Source: Rhodothermus marinus DSM 4252 (GTDB taxonomy: Bacteria > Bacteroidota > Rhodothermia > Rhodothermales > Rhodothermaceae). From it: a stretch of DNA of 64,000 nucleotides. Both the position numbers and the translations under genes were made by a program. Positions 1 to 8,720 of the stretch are shown here, piece after piece; position 1 is the first letter of the stretch, and every line of letters starts with the position of its first letter. The notes beneath the pieces are model-generated. The model searched no databases. It had not been told where the DNA came from and was given only the letters and a program-made list of their open reading frames with translations. The stretch covers positions 438,001 through 502,000 of the forward strand of contig NC_013501.1 of assembly GCF_000024845.1 (NCBI RefSeq), given 5' to 3'.

Positions 1-1726
1 CGACAGGGAAGACCAGCCCCTGGCGGTTGTGCAGGTAGAGGCGCGTCTGGCCTTCAGCTACGCGCACGCTGTCGATGGCCTGGTCGAGCAGGTCGGTCGA
101 ATAGAACCAGCCGCGCCAGAACCAGTCGAGGTCTTCGCCCGCCACGTTTTCGATCGTGCGGAAGAAATCGGCCGGCTGCGGGTGCTTGAAAGCCCAGCGG
201 CGGATGTAGGTGCGGAAGGCACGGTCGAAGCGTTCCGGCCCCAGCACATATTCGCGGAGCAGCCGGAGTCCGAAGCCGGGCTTGCGATAGGCCACGAAGC
301 CCAGCGCCTGCGGCCGGATCTGGTCCGGGTAGGTCATGATCGGCTGGTGCACCAGCGAGTCCTGCATGCGCCGGACGATGTAGTCGGGCTGCAGACGCTG
401 CGTGCGGGCAGCTTCTTCGCCATAGAAGGCCAGGTTGGAGTAGTAATTGATGAACGTGTTGAAGCCCTCGTCCTGCCAGGCGTAGCGGCGCTCGTCGCTG
501 CCCACGATCATGGGAAACCAGGTGTGGCCGAACTCATGGTCGGTCACGCCGAACAGCCCCTGGCCGCGGGCCCGCACCGAGCAGAACACGATCATCGGAT
601 ACTCCATGCCGCCCACGATGCCCGCCACGTTGATCGCCACCGGGTAGGGGTAGGGGTACCACATTTCCGAATAGTGCGCGATGGTGTGGCGCACGTAGCG
701 GGTGGATTCTTCCCAGCCCGGCTGCTCGGGCGTGCCGAGTCCTTCTTTCGGATAGACCGACATCAAGAGCACGTCCTGCCAGGAGGCAGCGTCCCAGATG
801 AACGCCTGCGAGGCCGCCCAGGCAAAGTCACGCACGTTCTCGGCATGGAAGCGCCAGGTCAGCGGCCCTTCGCCGGCCGGACGCGTCTCGGGACGGCCGA
901 CTTCTTCCGGACGGATGATGTGTACCGTCTCGGCGCTCTGGCGGGCCTGCGCCAGCCGCGCCTGCTGCGCTTCGGTCAACACCTCGTCAGGGTTCAGCAG
1001 CTCGCCCGTGGCCACCACAATGAAGTTGCGCGGGACCGTGATCTCCACGTCGAAATTGCCGTACTCCAGGTAGAACTCGCCCTGGCCCAGGTAGGGCGCC
1101 ACGTTCCAGCCGTTCACGTCGTCGAAGACGTACAGACGCGGATACCACTGGGCGATTTCGTACACGGTGCCCTGTTCGACACGGAGGCGGCCCATGCGGT
1201 CGGCGCCGTATTCCGGCACGATGAAGCTGAAGTCGATCTCCAGTTGGAGCTGACCGCCCCGGGCGGGCAGGGGCGTGTCCAGGTCGATGCGCATGCGCGT
1301 GTCGTCGATCAGGTAGTGCGGCGCATAGCGGCGGCCGTCCTGCACCACCTCGACTCGGGTGATCTTGAAACCGCCGCCTTCGAAGGCGCCGCGCCAGCGC
1401 GAACCGGGCTCGATGAGCGCGTCGCCCAGGCTGCCCGCGGCAAACAGATTCTGATCCAGTTGCAGCCAGAGTTCCTGAAGGGCCACCGGGGCGTTGTTCG
1501 TGTAGGTGATCGTCTCGGAGCCCGTGATCCGGTGCGTGGTGGTGTCGAGCACCGCGTGAATACGGTAATCGACGCGCTGCTGCCAGTAGTCCGGTCCGGG
1601 CTCTCCGGAAGCCGTGCGATAGGAGTTCGGAGCAGGAAGATCCAGCGGCGCAAAAGCCGAAGGCTGCGCCTGCAGGTTTCCGACGAGCAGAACTCCACAC
1701 AGCAACAGGATCCATCGCGTACGCAT
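1..1726 (-). CDS. M1-family zinc metallopeptidase, 3' end beyond window
   Basis: Secreted zinc aminopeptidase-like protein. The gene reads leftwards and is cut by the window edge, so 575 codons and no stop are visible. The start at 1726 gives a signal peptide (about residues 1-20, ending LQAQ). The gluzincin motif HEFGH lies at 397-401 and the third zinc ligand is E420 in WQDEGFN, spaced exactly as in M1 enzymes. An exopeptidase motif GGMEYP lies near 371, a variant of GAMEN. The N-terminal 350 residues are beta-rich as in M1 peptidases. The family removes N-terminal residues from peptides; export to periplasm or surface is inferred from the signal peptide. The next gene, wrbA, is upstream on the same strand, separated by its own terminator. 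Confidence 0.9.
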   Translation of the reverse strand, partial: MRTRWILLLCGVLLVGNLQAQPSAFAPLDLPAPNSYRTASGEPGPDYWQQRVDYRIHAVLDTTTHRITGSETITYTNNAPVALQELWLQLDQNLFAAGSLGDALIEPGSRWRGAFEGGGFKITRVEVVQDGRRYAPHYLIDDTRMRIDLDTPLPARGGQLQLEIDFSFIVPEYGADRMGRLRVEQGTVYEIAQWYPRLYVFDDVNGWNVAPYLGQGEFYLEYGNFDVEITVPRNFIVVATGELLNPDEVLTEAQQARLAQARQSAETVHIIRPEEVGRPETRPAGEGPLTWRFHAENVRDFAWAASQAFIWDAASWQDVLLMSVYPKEGLGTPEQPGWEESTRYVRHTIAHYSEMWYPYPYPVAINVAGIVGGMEYPMIVFCSVRARGQGLFGVTDHEFGHTWFPMIVGSDERRYAWQDEGFNTFINYYSNLAFYGEEAARTQRLQPDYIVRRMQDSLVHQPIMTYPDQIRPQALGFVAYRKPGFGLRLLREYVLGPERFDRAFRTYIRRWAFKHPQPADFFRTIENVAGEDLDWFWRGWFYSTDLLDQAIDSVRVAEGQTRLYLHNRQGLVFPV

Positions 1727-1817
1727 GACGACAACCGGGTCTGGTCAAACGAACGGCACAATATACAGTGATCGGCGGAAAGAAGGGGAAACATCGTCCA
1801 GCGCTTCTGACCGGGAC

Positions 1818-1849
1818 AAAAAAAGCCCGGTCGATCAGGCCGACCGGGC
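1818..1849 (-). terminator. Rho-independent terminator of wrbA
   Basis: On the minus strand a perfect 9-bp stem (1841-1849 with 1825-1833, GCCCGGTCG/CGACCGGGC) with a 7-nt loop is followed by seven T (1818-1824). It lies just downstream of the wrbA stop and ends that transcript before the peptidase gene. Confidence 0.85.
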
Positions 1850-1867
1850 GGGATAGAGGCGAACCCT

Positions 1868-2506
1868 TCAGTTTCTGGCTTCCTGTGCCTGCAGGCGGCC
1901 GACTTTGAGCCGGTGGGCGACCTCGGCCACGTAGCGTCCCTGGAAGCGGGCAATGCGGCGCTCGACCTCCGACGGCATGCGGCTGCCATCGCCGCCGGTG
2001 ATGGTGCCGGCCCCGTAGGGCGAGCCGCCGGCCACTTCGTCAATCTGCGTCAGCTCGGCGCAACTGAACGGCACGCCCACTACGATCATTCCGTGGTGCA
2101 GCAGCGTGGTGTGAACCGAAAGAATCGTGCTCTCCTGACCGCCGTGCTGCGTGGCGGTGGCGGTGAACACGCTGCCCACCTTGCCGATCAAGGCCCCTTT
2201 CGCCCAGAGCGGTCCGGTCTGATCCCAGAAATTGCGCATCTGCGCCGCCATGTTGCCAAAGCGCGTGGGCGTGCCCACAATGATCGCGTCGTACTCGGGC
2301 AGCTCGTCCACCGTGGCAATCGGGGCCTCCTGATCCAGCTTGACTCCGATCTGGCGTGCCCGTTCTTCCGGAATCAGCTCGGGCACACGTTTGACCACGA
2401 CTTCGACGCCCTCCACTTCGGCGGCGCCGGCCGCCACTTCGCGGGCCAGCGCTTCGATGTGTCCGTACATGCTGTAGTACAGCACCAGCACCCGTGTTTT
2501 CTCCAT
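1868..2506 (-). CDS. wrbA: NAD(P)H:quinone oxidoreductase, WrbA type
   Basis: Flavodoxin-fold, FMN-dependent quinone reductase of 212 aa, the usual WrbA size. It starts [19 protein letters not shown], the phosphate-binding loop of the family. [21 protein letters not shown] (about 79-99) and [12 protein letters not shown] (about 119-130) are WrbA hallmarks. WrbA reduces quinones by two electrons and protects against oxidative stress in the cytoplasm. The ATG at 2506 is chosen because the flavodoxin fold begins at once; an in-frame extension to 2599 is low-complexity. A 14-bp palindrome lies 37 bp upstream and a strong terminator follows. Confidence 0.95.
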   Translation of the reverse strand: MEKTRVLVLYYSMYGHIEALAREVAAGAAEVEGVEVVVKRVPELIPEERARQIGVKLDQEAPIATVDELPEYDAIIVGTPTRFGNMAAQMRNFWDQTGPLWAKGALIGKVGSVFTATATQHGGQESTILSVHTTLLHHGMIVVGVPFSCAELTQIDEVAGGSPYGAGTITGGDGSRMPSEVERRIARFQGRYVAEVAHRLKVGRLQAQEARN

Positions 2507-2542
2507 GGCTGACGACAACTGGTTTTTGAGAAGGAGTAATTG

Positions 2543-2556
2543 TTTGTTTGAACAAA
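2543..2556. promoter_or_regulatory. Palindrome upstream of wrbA, possible operator
   Basis: TTTGTT-TG-AACAAA is a perfect 6-bp inverted repeat in an AT-rich patch between divergent wrbA and the MpaB-type gene. It sits where a promoter or operator for wrbA would be expected. No regulator can be assigned. Confidence 0.35.
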
Positions 2557-2706
2557 TAATTTTTGAGCGTGGCGGTTGGTTTCGTGAAAGGTTGCGCAAA
2601 GATGCAACCGCGCTGTAATGAAAGCCCTTCGTCCGGGCGCATGGCCGAACCGGAAACCGACGGGGGGCCGAGGCTTTCTTCAGTCCGAAGTAAACGGCGG
2701 TGTGTG

Positions 2707-3510
2707 ATGGAGGAGCGGTCGGTTGCGCGGCAGGTGAACCGGGAGCGCGTGGTGGTGCTGGGGTGGGGGCGGGCGCTATTGTGGCAGCTGGCGCATCCGC
2801 TGGTGGCCGTCGCCGTGGCGCGGCACTCGGACTTTTCCCGTTCGCTGCGGGCCGCCTGGCGGCGTTTTACGCGCACGGTGCAGGCGATGCGGCGGTTGAG
2901 CTTCGGCACCGAGGCGGAAGCCGACGAGGTGGCCCGCTGGATCCGACAGGCGCACCGCCGCGTGCAGGGCAGGCTTGACGAACCGCTGGGGCCGTTTCCG
3001 GCCGGCACGACGTACCGGGCCGACGATCCGGCGCTGCTCACCTGGGTGCACGTGACCACCGTCGAGGCGACGCTCCATGCCTACGAAACGTTCGTCCGGC
3101 CCCTGACGCCCGAGGAGCGCGACCGCTACTGTCAGGAAGCCCGGGCGATGGAAGCCTGGCTGGGACTTCCGCCGGGCACCTTCCCGGATTCGTGGGCGGC
3201 GCTGACGGCGCACCTGCAGACCGTTCTGGCCAGCGGGGTGCTTCAGGTAACGCCGCCAGCGCGCCAGATGGCCGAACATGTACTGGCGCCCACGCCGTGG
3301 GTGGCGCCGCTTGCAAAACCCTGGCGGCTGCTGACGCTCGGCCTGCTTCCGCCGGCGCTGCGGGCGGCGTACGGGTTCGCCTGGAGCGAACGCGACGAAC
3401 GGGCATTTCGGCGGCTTGTCGCGCTCGTTCGCCGGGGCGTGGCGCGGGCACCGCACCGCGTGCGCCACTGGCCCGAAGCCCGGCGGCTGCACCTCGCGCC
3501 AGGCCGTTGA
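2707..3510 (+). CDS. MpaB/DUF2236-type oxygenase-like protein
   Basis: 267 aa protein resembling the DUF2236 / MpaB / latex-clearing oxygenase domain. [22 protein letters not shown] near the N-terminus and [17 protein letters not shown] in the middle are typical of the family and supply the conserved histidines thought to bind heme. Family members include the mycophenolic-acid oxygenase MpaB and rubber oxygenase Lcp, but most bacterial members have no known substrate. The ATG at 2707 is preferred over in-frame upstream starts (2563, 2641) because the domain begins there. It is divergent from wrbA and followed by the helicase on the same strand. The domain is clear; the substrate is unknown. 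Confidence 0.75.
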   Translation: MEERSVARQVNRERVVVLGWGRALLWQLAHPLVAVAVARHSDFSRSLRAAWRRFTRTVQAMRRLSFGTEAEADEVARWIRQAHRRVQGRLDEPLGPFPAGTTYRADDPALLTWVHVTTVEATLHAYETFVRPLTPEERDRYCQEARAMEAWLGLPPGTFPDSWAALTAHLQTVLASGVLQVTPPARQMAEHVLAPTPWVAPLAKPWRLLTLGLLPPALRAAYGFAWSERDERAFRRLVALVRRGVARAPHRVRHWPEARRLHLAPGR

Positions 3511-3586
3511 CGCAATCCTCGCTGGCATTCTCGCCGAAAATGTGTTTTCTTTCAGGACTCCTGATCAGGCAGCCATCCGAGTTTCC

Positions 3587-5893
3587 ATGCGTACGTTTCT
3601 GCTCCAACCCGACCCGAATGCTGAAAACGAGACGCCCGAGCCGTTGCCCGAAGCCGCTGCGCGCATTCTGGAGGGGCTCAACCCCGTGCAGCGGCAGGCC
3701 GTGCAGGTGACCGAAGGGCCCGTGCTGATCATTGCCGGACCGGGCTCGGGCAAGACGCGCACGCTCACGCATCGGATCGCCTACCTGATCGCCACCGGAC
3801 GGGCCCGGCCGCATCAGATTCTGGCTTTGACCTTCACGAACAAGGCGGCCCGTGAAATGATGGAGCGGATCGAGCGCCTGGTGGGCGCCGAGGCCGCCCG
3901 GCACATCTGGATGGGCACCTTCCACGCGATCTTCGCCCGTATCCTGCGCCGCGAAGGGCACCGCATCGGCTACACCCCGGACTTCAGCATCTACGACACG
4001 GACGACTCGGAGCGGCTGCTGCGCGAACTGATGGCGCGTTACCATATCGATCCGCGCCAGTACAGCCCGCGCACGATCCGCCACCTGATCTCCGGTGCCA
4101 AAAACCAGATGATCGGGCCGGAGGAATACGCCCGTCTGGTGGCGTCGCCCGTGCAGGAAAAAGCCGCGAAGCTCTACGGCCCCTATCAGGAGGCGCTGCG
4201 CAAAGCCAACGCGCTCGACTTCGACGACCTGCTGCTCAAGCCCATCGAATTGTTCGAGCAGCATCCCGACGTGCTGCAGCGCTACCAGGAGCGCTGGCGC
4301 TATTTGCACATCGACGAGTACCAGGACACGAACCGGGCGCAGTACGTGCTGGCGCGCAAGCTGGCCGCGGCGCACCGCAACCTGTGCGTGGTGGGCGACG
4401 ACGCCCAGTCGATCTACGCCTTCCGGGGGGCCGACATCGGTAACATCCTGTCGTTCCAGCGCGACTACCCGGACGCCACGGTCATCCGGCTGGAGCAGAA
4501 CTACCGCTCCACGCGCCGCATCCTGAAGCTGGCCGAGGCGATCATCCAGCACAACCGGGATCAGCTCGAAAAACGGCTCTGGACCGAAAACCCGGAAGGC
4601 GACCCGATCGTGCTCATCGAGGCGCTTTCGGAGCGCGACGAGGCCCAGAAGGTGGAGCAACGCATCCGGGACCTGCACGTGCGCTACGGCTACGCCTTCC
4701 GCGATTTTGCCGTGCTCTACCGCACGAACGCCCAGAGCCGTTCGCTCGAAGAGGCGCTTCGGCGTGGCGGCATTCCCTACCGTGTGGTGGGCGGGCTGTC
4801 GTTCTACCAGCGCAAGGAAATCAAAGACGTGCTGGCCTACCTGCGCCTGCTGGTCAACCCGCACGACGCGGCCAGCCTCCAGCGCGTGATCAACTACCCG
4901 GCGCGCGGCATCGGTCAGCGTACGATCGAAGTGCTGGCCGATTATGCCCGGCAGCACGGACTGAGCCTGTGGCAGGCCATCGAACGCGTGGAGGAGGTCG
5001 GGCTCCCGACCCGCGCGCAGAAGGCCGTGCAGGAATTCCACTTTCTGATCGCCCGCCATGCGGCGAAGATGGACGCCATGCCGGTGGACGAGCTGGCCCG
5101 CTCGCTGCTGCAGGAGAGCGGTCTGCTGGAGGAGTTGCGCCGTGAAGGCACCCCCGAGGCGCTGGCGCGCTGGGAGAACGTGCAGGAGCTGCTGAACGCC
5201 ATCGCCGAGTACGTGGCCACGGCCGGTGAGCAGGCCACGCTGAGCGGCTTTCTGCAGGAGGTGGCACTGCTGACCGATCTGGACGAAATGCCCGAGGACA
5301 ACCGCGTCACGCTCATGACGCTGCACGCCTCGAAAGGGCTGGAATTTCCCGTGGTGTTCATCACCGGCCTGGAGGAGGGGCTTTTCCCGCTGGCGCAGGC
5401 CACGCAGGACCGCAAGGACCTGGAGGAAGAGCGACGGCTGTTTTACGTGGGCGTGACGCGGGCGCAGCGGCACCTGTTTCTCTGCTATGCCCGCAGCCGC
5501 TATCGCTATGGCGAGCAGCAACCCAGCGTCCGCAGCCGCTTTCTGGAAGAGCTCGATACGGATGTGATCGTGACCGAAGCCGGGCTTCCCTTCCGTCGCG
5601 GTGAGGTGCTGGACCGTCGTCCCCGGAGCGAGCGGTACGTGGAAATGGATCCGCACTACTACCGCCGGCCGTTGCAGCAGCGACGCAGCTCCGGCGCGAC
5701 GCGGCGCGTGGTGTACGACGAAGGCGCCGGCGAGATCGTCCCCGGCGCCCGCGTGGAGCATGCCATCTTCGGCGAAGGCAAGGTGCTGGCGCTGGAGGGG
5801 CAGGGCGATCAGGCCCGGGCCATCGTCTTCTTCCCCGAAGTGGGCCAGAAGAAGCTCGTGCTCAAATTTGCCCGCCTTCGTCGGATCGATTGA
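3587..5893 (+). CDS. pcrA: ATP-dependent DNA helicase, UvrD/PcrA family
   Basis: 768 aa superfamily 1A helicase unwinding DNA 3'-5' in repair and in clearing stalled forks. Motifs in order: Q-motif LNPVQRQAV (31-39), Walker A AGPGSGKT (50-57), TFTNKAAREMMERI (Ia), DEYQDTNRAQY (Walker B), GDDAQSIYAFRGA (III), LEQNYRSTRRIL (IV), TLHASKGLEFPVVF (V) and VGVTRAQRHL (VI). The C-terminal 60 residues (VEHAIFGEGKVLAL...) form the Tudor-like domain that binds RNA polymerase in PcrA/UvrD. The start at 3587 precedes the first helicase motif. The stop codon abuts repeat copy A directly. A second, shorter helicase of the family is at 58567-60612. Confidence 0.95.
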   Translation: MRTFLLQPDPNAENETPEPLPEAAARILEGLNPVQRQAVQVTEGPVLIIAGPGSGKTRTLTHRIAYLIATGRARPHQILALTFTNKAAREMMERIERLVGAEAARHIWMGTFHAIFARILRREGHRIGYTPDFSIYDTDDSERLLRELMARYHIDPRQYSPRTIRHLISGAKNQMIGPEEYARLVASPVQEKAAKLYGPYQEALRKANALDFDDLLLKPIELFEQHPDVLQRYQERWRYLHIDEYQDTNRAQYVLARKLAAAHRNLCVVGDDAQSIYAFRGADIGNILSFQRDYPDATVIRLEQNYRSTRRILKLAEAIIQHNRDQLEKRLWTENPEGDPIVLIEALSERDEAQKVEQRIRDLHVRYGYAFRDFAVLYRTNAQSRSLEEALRRGGIPYRVVGGLSFYQRKEIKDVLAYLRLLVNPHDAASLQRVINYPARGIGQRTIEVLADYARQHGLSLWQAIERVEEVGLPTRAQKAVQEFHFLIARHAAKMDAMPVDELARSLLQESGLLEELRREGTPEALARWENVQELLNAIAEYVATAGEQATLSGFLQEVALLTDLDEMPEDNRVTLMTLHASKGLEFPVVFITGLEEGLFPLAQATQDRKDLEEERRLFYVGVTRAQRHLFLCYARSRYRYGEQQPSVRSRFLEELDTDVIVTEAGLPFRRGEVLDRRPRSERYVEMDPHYYRRPLQQRRSSGATRRVVYDEGAGEIVPGARVEHAIFGEGKVLALEGQGDQARAIVFFPEVGQKKLVLKFARLRRID

Positions 5894-6082
5894 TATGGGA
5901 TTGCTGATTTACTGGTGCATGAGGGTGCCATACCCCGTTTGGCGGACGTGATCTGGCGGGTATGATCGGGCGGACACAGGGGTCCGCCCCTACAGGATAG
6001 GGAAAACGTCAGGGATCTGTAGGGGCGCACCGCCGTGTGCGCCCGTGCCTTCTCACCTGCACGATGATTTTCCGGAAATTGT
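5894..6082 (+). repeat. 189-bp dispersed element, copy A
   Basis: Starts (TATGGGATTGCTG) at the base after the helicase stop and ends ...CCGGAAATTGT. It matches the reverse complement of 30492-30680 over all 189 positions without gaps, with about 21 mismatches by eye (about 89 %). Inside are two REP-like hairpins: GGGCGGAC-ACAGGG-GTCCGCCC, and GGGCGCAC-CGCC-GTGTGCGCCC. The flanks CCCCTACAG and CTGTAGGGG can pair with each other, giving a doublet. No coding capacity. No clear target duplication at this copy. It fills most of the gap between the helicase and the lipoprotein gene. Confidence 0.85.
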
Positions 6083-6154
6083 AATGAATCGGATATTGCG
6101 CGGCCGCCGGAGTCGTGGTCGGGACGGCCTATCTGGCGTCAGAACTGCGATCGG

Positions 6155-6595
6155 TCAGTCCGCCCGTTTCCGCACAAAGATTTCTAACGATCCGTCGACA
6201 GGAAGGGAATTGGTCACCAGGGAATCTTGATTGACACCCCATTCCAGGGGTGTGTCCAGAAATTCCTGGAGCGTCTCACGATAGGCCAGCGTGTCGTTGC
6301 GATATACCTCGACGACGCCTTCCGGACGGATGATGAGCGTTTCGGTGTATCCCGCCGAGCAGGGCGTCTGAACCAACAGGGAAAAGGAGGTCGAAATGAC
6401 CGACTTGACCCATCGCCACTCGCCCCAGAGCAGCGACGTGTCCCGGGGGAAGCGGTCCATGTCGATCCGGGGCGGCGTTTCGTCGCATTCGGATTCGGAA
6501 GGGCGCTCGAGCGACGCTTCCGGCTCGATCAGGGCACATCCCGCCAGCAGCAGGGCCGCGCCCACCAGCGCATAGAGACCGGCGCTCCCTCGCAT
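6155..6595 (-). CDS. Small hypothetical lipoprotein
   Basis: 146 aa protein starting with a lipoprotein signal peptide; LLLAGC is the lipobox with the lipid-bearing cysteine near residue 20. The mature part has a Trp-containing segment (LLWGEWRWVKSV) and a strand-rich C-terminus, reminiscent of small lipocalin-like META/HslJ-type lipoproteins, but no family is recognised with certainty. The ATG at 6595 puts the signal sequence at the N-terminus. It lies 40 bp downstream of the phosphodiesterase gene on the same strand and may be co-transcribed. Confidence 0.7.
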   Translation of the reverse strand: MRGSAGLYALVGAALLLAGCALIEPEASLERPSESECDETPPRIDMDRFPRDTSLLWGEWRWVKSVISTSFSLLVQTPCSAGYTETLIIRPEGVVEVYRNDTLAYRETLQEFLDTPLEWGVNQDSLVTNSLPVDGSLEIFVRKRAD

Positions 6596-6635
6596 CGGGA
6601 AAGATCGGATGGTTTTGATTTTCTGTAAGATAAAC

Positions 6636-7904
6636 TCAGGGTGCGCTTGTTTCAAGGGCCAGCAGCAGCTCCGTGGCCTCCGGCGATCCGTCGTTCGGTG
6701 CCGGGGTGATGCCCAGCAGCCGGCACATCAGGGCGTAGAGGTGGATGTTTTCGACGGGAGGGACGACCCGGCCGCGGGCGAAGGCCGGTCCGTGCGCGAT
6801 CAGGATGCCGTGCATCGAGGGCAGCGTCGGGTCATAGCCGTGCATGCCCATCGGGAAGCGGTCGGGTTGTTGTTCGAAGCGTGCGCGCGTGGTGATCGTC
6901 CAGCCTTCGTCGGCCAGCCCGACGATCGGCGGGATGCGGGGGTGCGTGCCGAAGTGCAGGTGCGCCGGAAGTTCCGCTTTGCGGTACACGTGCAGGTGCG
7001 GATGGGCCTCCCGGAGCGCCTGTAATACGGTCTCGAGACGTCCGGGGCGCGGCGTGAGCATGAGCACCGGCGACCAGTTGACCACCTGCACGTCGTCGAG
7101 GGCGATGTAGTCGTCCAGAAAGATCACTCGCTCGCGGGAAGTGGCCGTCATGCCATGGTCCGAGACGATGAGCAGGTTCACACGGTCAAGCAGTCCCCGC
7201 GCCCGCAGACCGTCCACGAGCAGCCGCAGGTAACCGTCCACGCGCTGCACCGCTTCGGCCACTTCCGGGGCATCGGGACCGTGTTCGTGGCCGGCGTGGT
7301 CCACTTCGCTGAAGTAGAGCGTCAGGAAGCGCGGGCGCAGCGAGTCGGGCAGGTCCAGCCATTCCAGGACCTGGCGCACGCGCGTCTCGCCGGGAATGCT
7401 TCCGTCATAGGGTACCCAGTAGGTGGGGCGCACGCCACGGATTTCGGCTTCGGAGCCGGGCCAGAAGTAGGTGGCCGTGCGCAGGCCCTGACGCTCGGCC
7501 GTCACCCAGATCGGCTCGCCGTCGCGCCACCAGCGGCCGTCGGACACGGCGTCGCGGTCGCTCAGCCGAAACCATCCCAGCGTCGAATCGAACATCGTGT
7601 TGGCCACGATTCCGTGATGATCCGGGTACAGCCCCGTGACGATCGTGTAGTGATTGGGAAAGGTCAGGGACGGGAAGACCGGGATGAGCGCTTCGGCGCG
7701 CACGCCTTCGCGGGCCAGCGCGGTCAGCGTGGGCGGCTCGTAGCGATCCAGATAGTCGGCGCGAAAGCCATCGATCGAAATCAGCAGCAGCGGAGGGGGG
7801 CCGTCGTCCACCGGGGTCGTGCGGGTGGTACGGCATCCTGTGAGCCACCCGACAAGGAGCGTGGCAAGCAGAACGAGTCGGAGCACAGCAGCGTGTCGGT
7901 TCAT
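6636..7904 (-). CDS. Ectonucleotide pyrophosphatase/phosphodiesterase (alkaline phosphatase superfamily)
   Basis: 422 aa exported lipoprotein; signal LLVGWLTGC ends in a lipobox cysteine near residue 24. The NPP core is evident: LLISIDGFRADYLDRY supplies the first metal aspartate, FPSLTFPNHYTIVTGLYPDHHG the nucleophilic threonine, LYFSEVDHAGHEHGP and LIVSDHGM further metal ligands. These enzymes hydrolyse phosphodiester or pyrophosphate bonds of nucleotides outside the cytoplasm with two zinc ions. The start at 7904 overlaps the stop of the YccF gene by 4 bp (ATGA), so translation is probably coupled. The exact substrate cannot be read from sequence. Confidence 0.88.
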   Translation of the reverse strand: MNRHAAVLRLVLLATLLVGWLTGCRTTRTTPVDDGPPPLLLISIDGFRADYLDRYEPPTLTALAREGVRAEALIPVFPSLTFPNHYTIVTGLYPDHHGIVANTMFDSTLGWFRLSDRDAVSDGRWWRDGEPIWVTAERQGLRTATYFWPGSEAEIRGVRPTYWVPYDGSIPGETRVRQVLEWLDLPDSLRPRFLTLYFSEVDHAGHEHGPDAPEVAEAVQRVDGYLRLLVDGLRARGLLDRVNLLIVSDHGMTATSRERVIFLDDYIALDDVQVVNWSPVLMLTPRPGRLETVLQALREAHPHLHVYRKAELPAHLHFGTHPRIPPIVGLADEGWTITTRARFEQQPDRFPMGMHGYDPTLPSMHGILIAHGPAFARGRVVPPVENIHLYALMCRLLGITPAPNDGSPEATELLLALETSAP

Positions 7905-8278
7905 GGCAGGCGAACGATTTCGTAGCCAAAAGGCGTCAGCGCCAGGCGGGCCAGTTTCAGGTGCTGGAGGGCGAACGGAATCCCGATGATCGTGATCGCG
8001 CAGACCAGCGCCGCCGCCAGGTGGGTGAGCGCGATCCAGACGCCGCCCAGCAGGAGCCAGAGCACGTTCATGGCCAGCGCCAGGCAGCCGGTGGCCGGCG
8101 GCTTTTCGCGCACGGTGTGGCCGAACGGAAAAAGCGCCAGCAGAGCCAGCTTGAAACACTGCAGGCCGAACGGGATCCCAATCAACGTCAGGCACAGCAG
8201 CAGGCCGGCCAGCGCGTATTCAAGCGCTACCAGCAGGCCGCCCAGCACCAGCCAGAGCAGGTTTCCCAGCAGGCGCAT
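7901..8278 (-). CDS. YccF-family inner-membrane protein
   Basis: 125 aa integral membrane protein with two tandem YccF repeats. LIGIPFGLQCFKLALLALFPFG in the first half recurs as IIGIPFALQHLKLARLALTPFG in the second. Each repeat is preceded by a hydrophobic helix, giving about four membrane segments. Function is unknown in the family. It overlaps the phosphodiesterase start by 4 bp and lies 6 bp downstream of the PLDc_N-like gene, so the three form a minus-strand operon. Confidence 0.85.
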   Translation of the reverse strand: MRLLGNLLWLVLGGLLVALEYALAGLLLCLTLIGIPFGLQCFKLALLALFPFGHTVREKPPATGCLALAMNVLWLLLGGVWIALTHLAAALVCAITIIGIPFALQHLKLARLALTPFGYEIVRLP

Positions 8279-8284
8279 CGCGTG

Positions 8285-8542
8285 CTATCGGCCGAAGAAG
8301 TAGTACAGAATCAGGCCGCCGACCGGAAAGAAGATGATCAGCAGCGCCCAGAGCGCCTTGCTGGAAAATTCGCGCTGACTGTTGGCCAGCTCGATGAGCG
8401 CCAGGATGTCGAGCACTACGATCACGGTGCCGCAGAAGCCCAGCGCCCAGAAGTTCTGAAGACGGTCGATCAGATTCGGACCACATCCGGCCAGCAGCAG
8501 CGCGCTGGCTCCAAGCAGAAGCAGTGCAGGCAGACGACGCAT
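8285..8542 (-). CDS. Small PLDc_N-like membrane protein
   Basis: 85 aa protein. A lipoprotein-like signal (LLLAGC, Cys20) is followed by two hydrophobic helices (about 34-51 and 64-83). The C-terminal part (SKALWALLIIFFPVGGLILYYFFGR) is the short PLDc_N motif found at the N-terminus of cardiolipin synthases and in stand-alone membrane proteins of unknown function. The start at 8542 has a good ribosome site (AGAAGGGG). First gene of a minus-strand operon with YccF and the phosphodiesterase; divergent from dus. Confidence 0.75.
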   Translation of the reverse strand: MRRLPALLLLGASALLLAGCGPNLIDRLQNFWALGFCGTVIVVLDILALIELANSQREFSSKALWALLIIFFPVGGLILYYFFGR

Positions 8543-8720
8543 GGTCGGTTTCCCCTTCTGATGATTTCGGAATAAAAAATCGCGTACGTTGCAGAAAAGC
8601 AACCCGCTCATCGTCGCTACGCAGGATCTGACAATTCGGTTACAGATGGAACAGGAGGCGGGCTCCCCGGTAGGAGGCCGCGGTTTTTTCTGGTGTCCGG
8701 AAGCTAACCGCCGGGGAAAC

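Noticed and set aside
29-1771. 580-codon open frame on the plus strand
   Set aside because: Antisense to the M1 peptidase; Arg/His/Val-rich with no motifs. The minus strand has signal peptide, HEFGH and WQDEGFN.
3038-5761. 907-codon minus-strand frame
   Set aside because: Mirror of the helicase gene, which has all SF1 motifs. Long antisense frames are expected at this GC content.
5886-6090. Target-site duplication at repeat copy A
   Set aside because: Flanks TTGA and AATG do not match; the duplication is only claimed for copy B.
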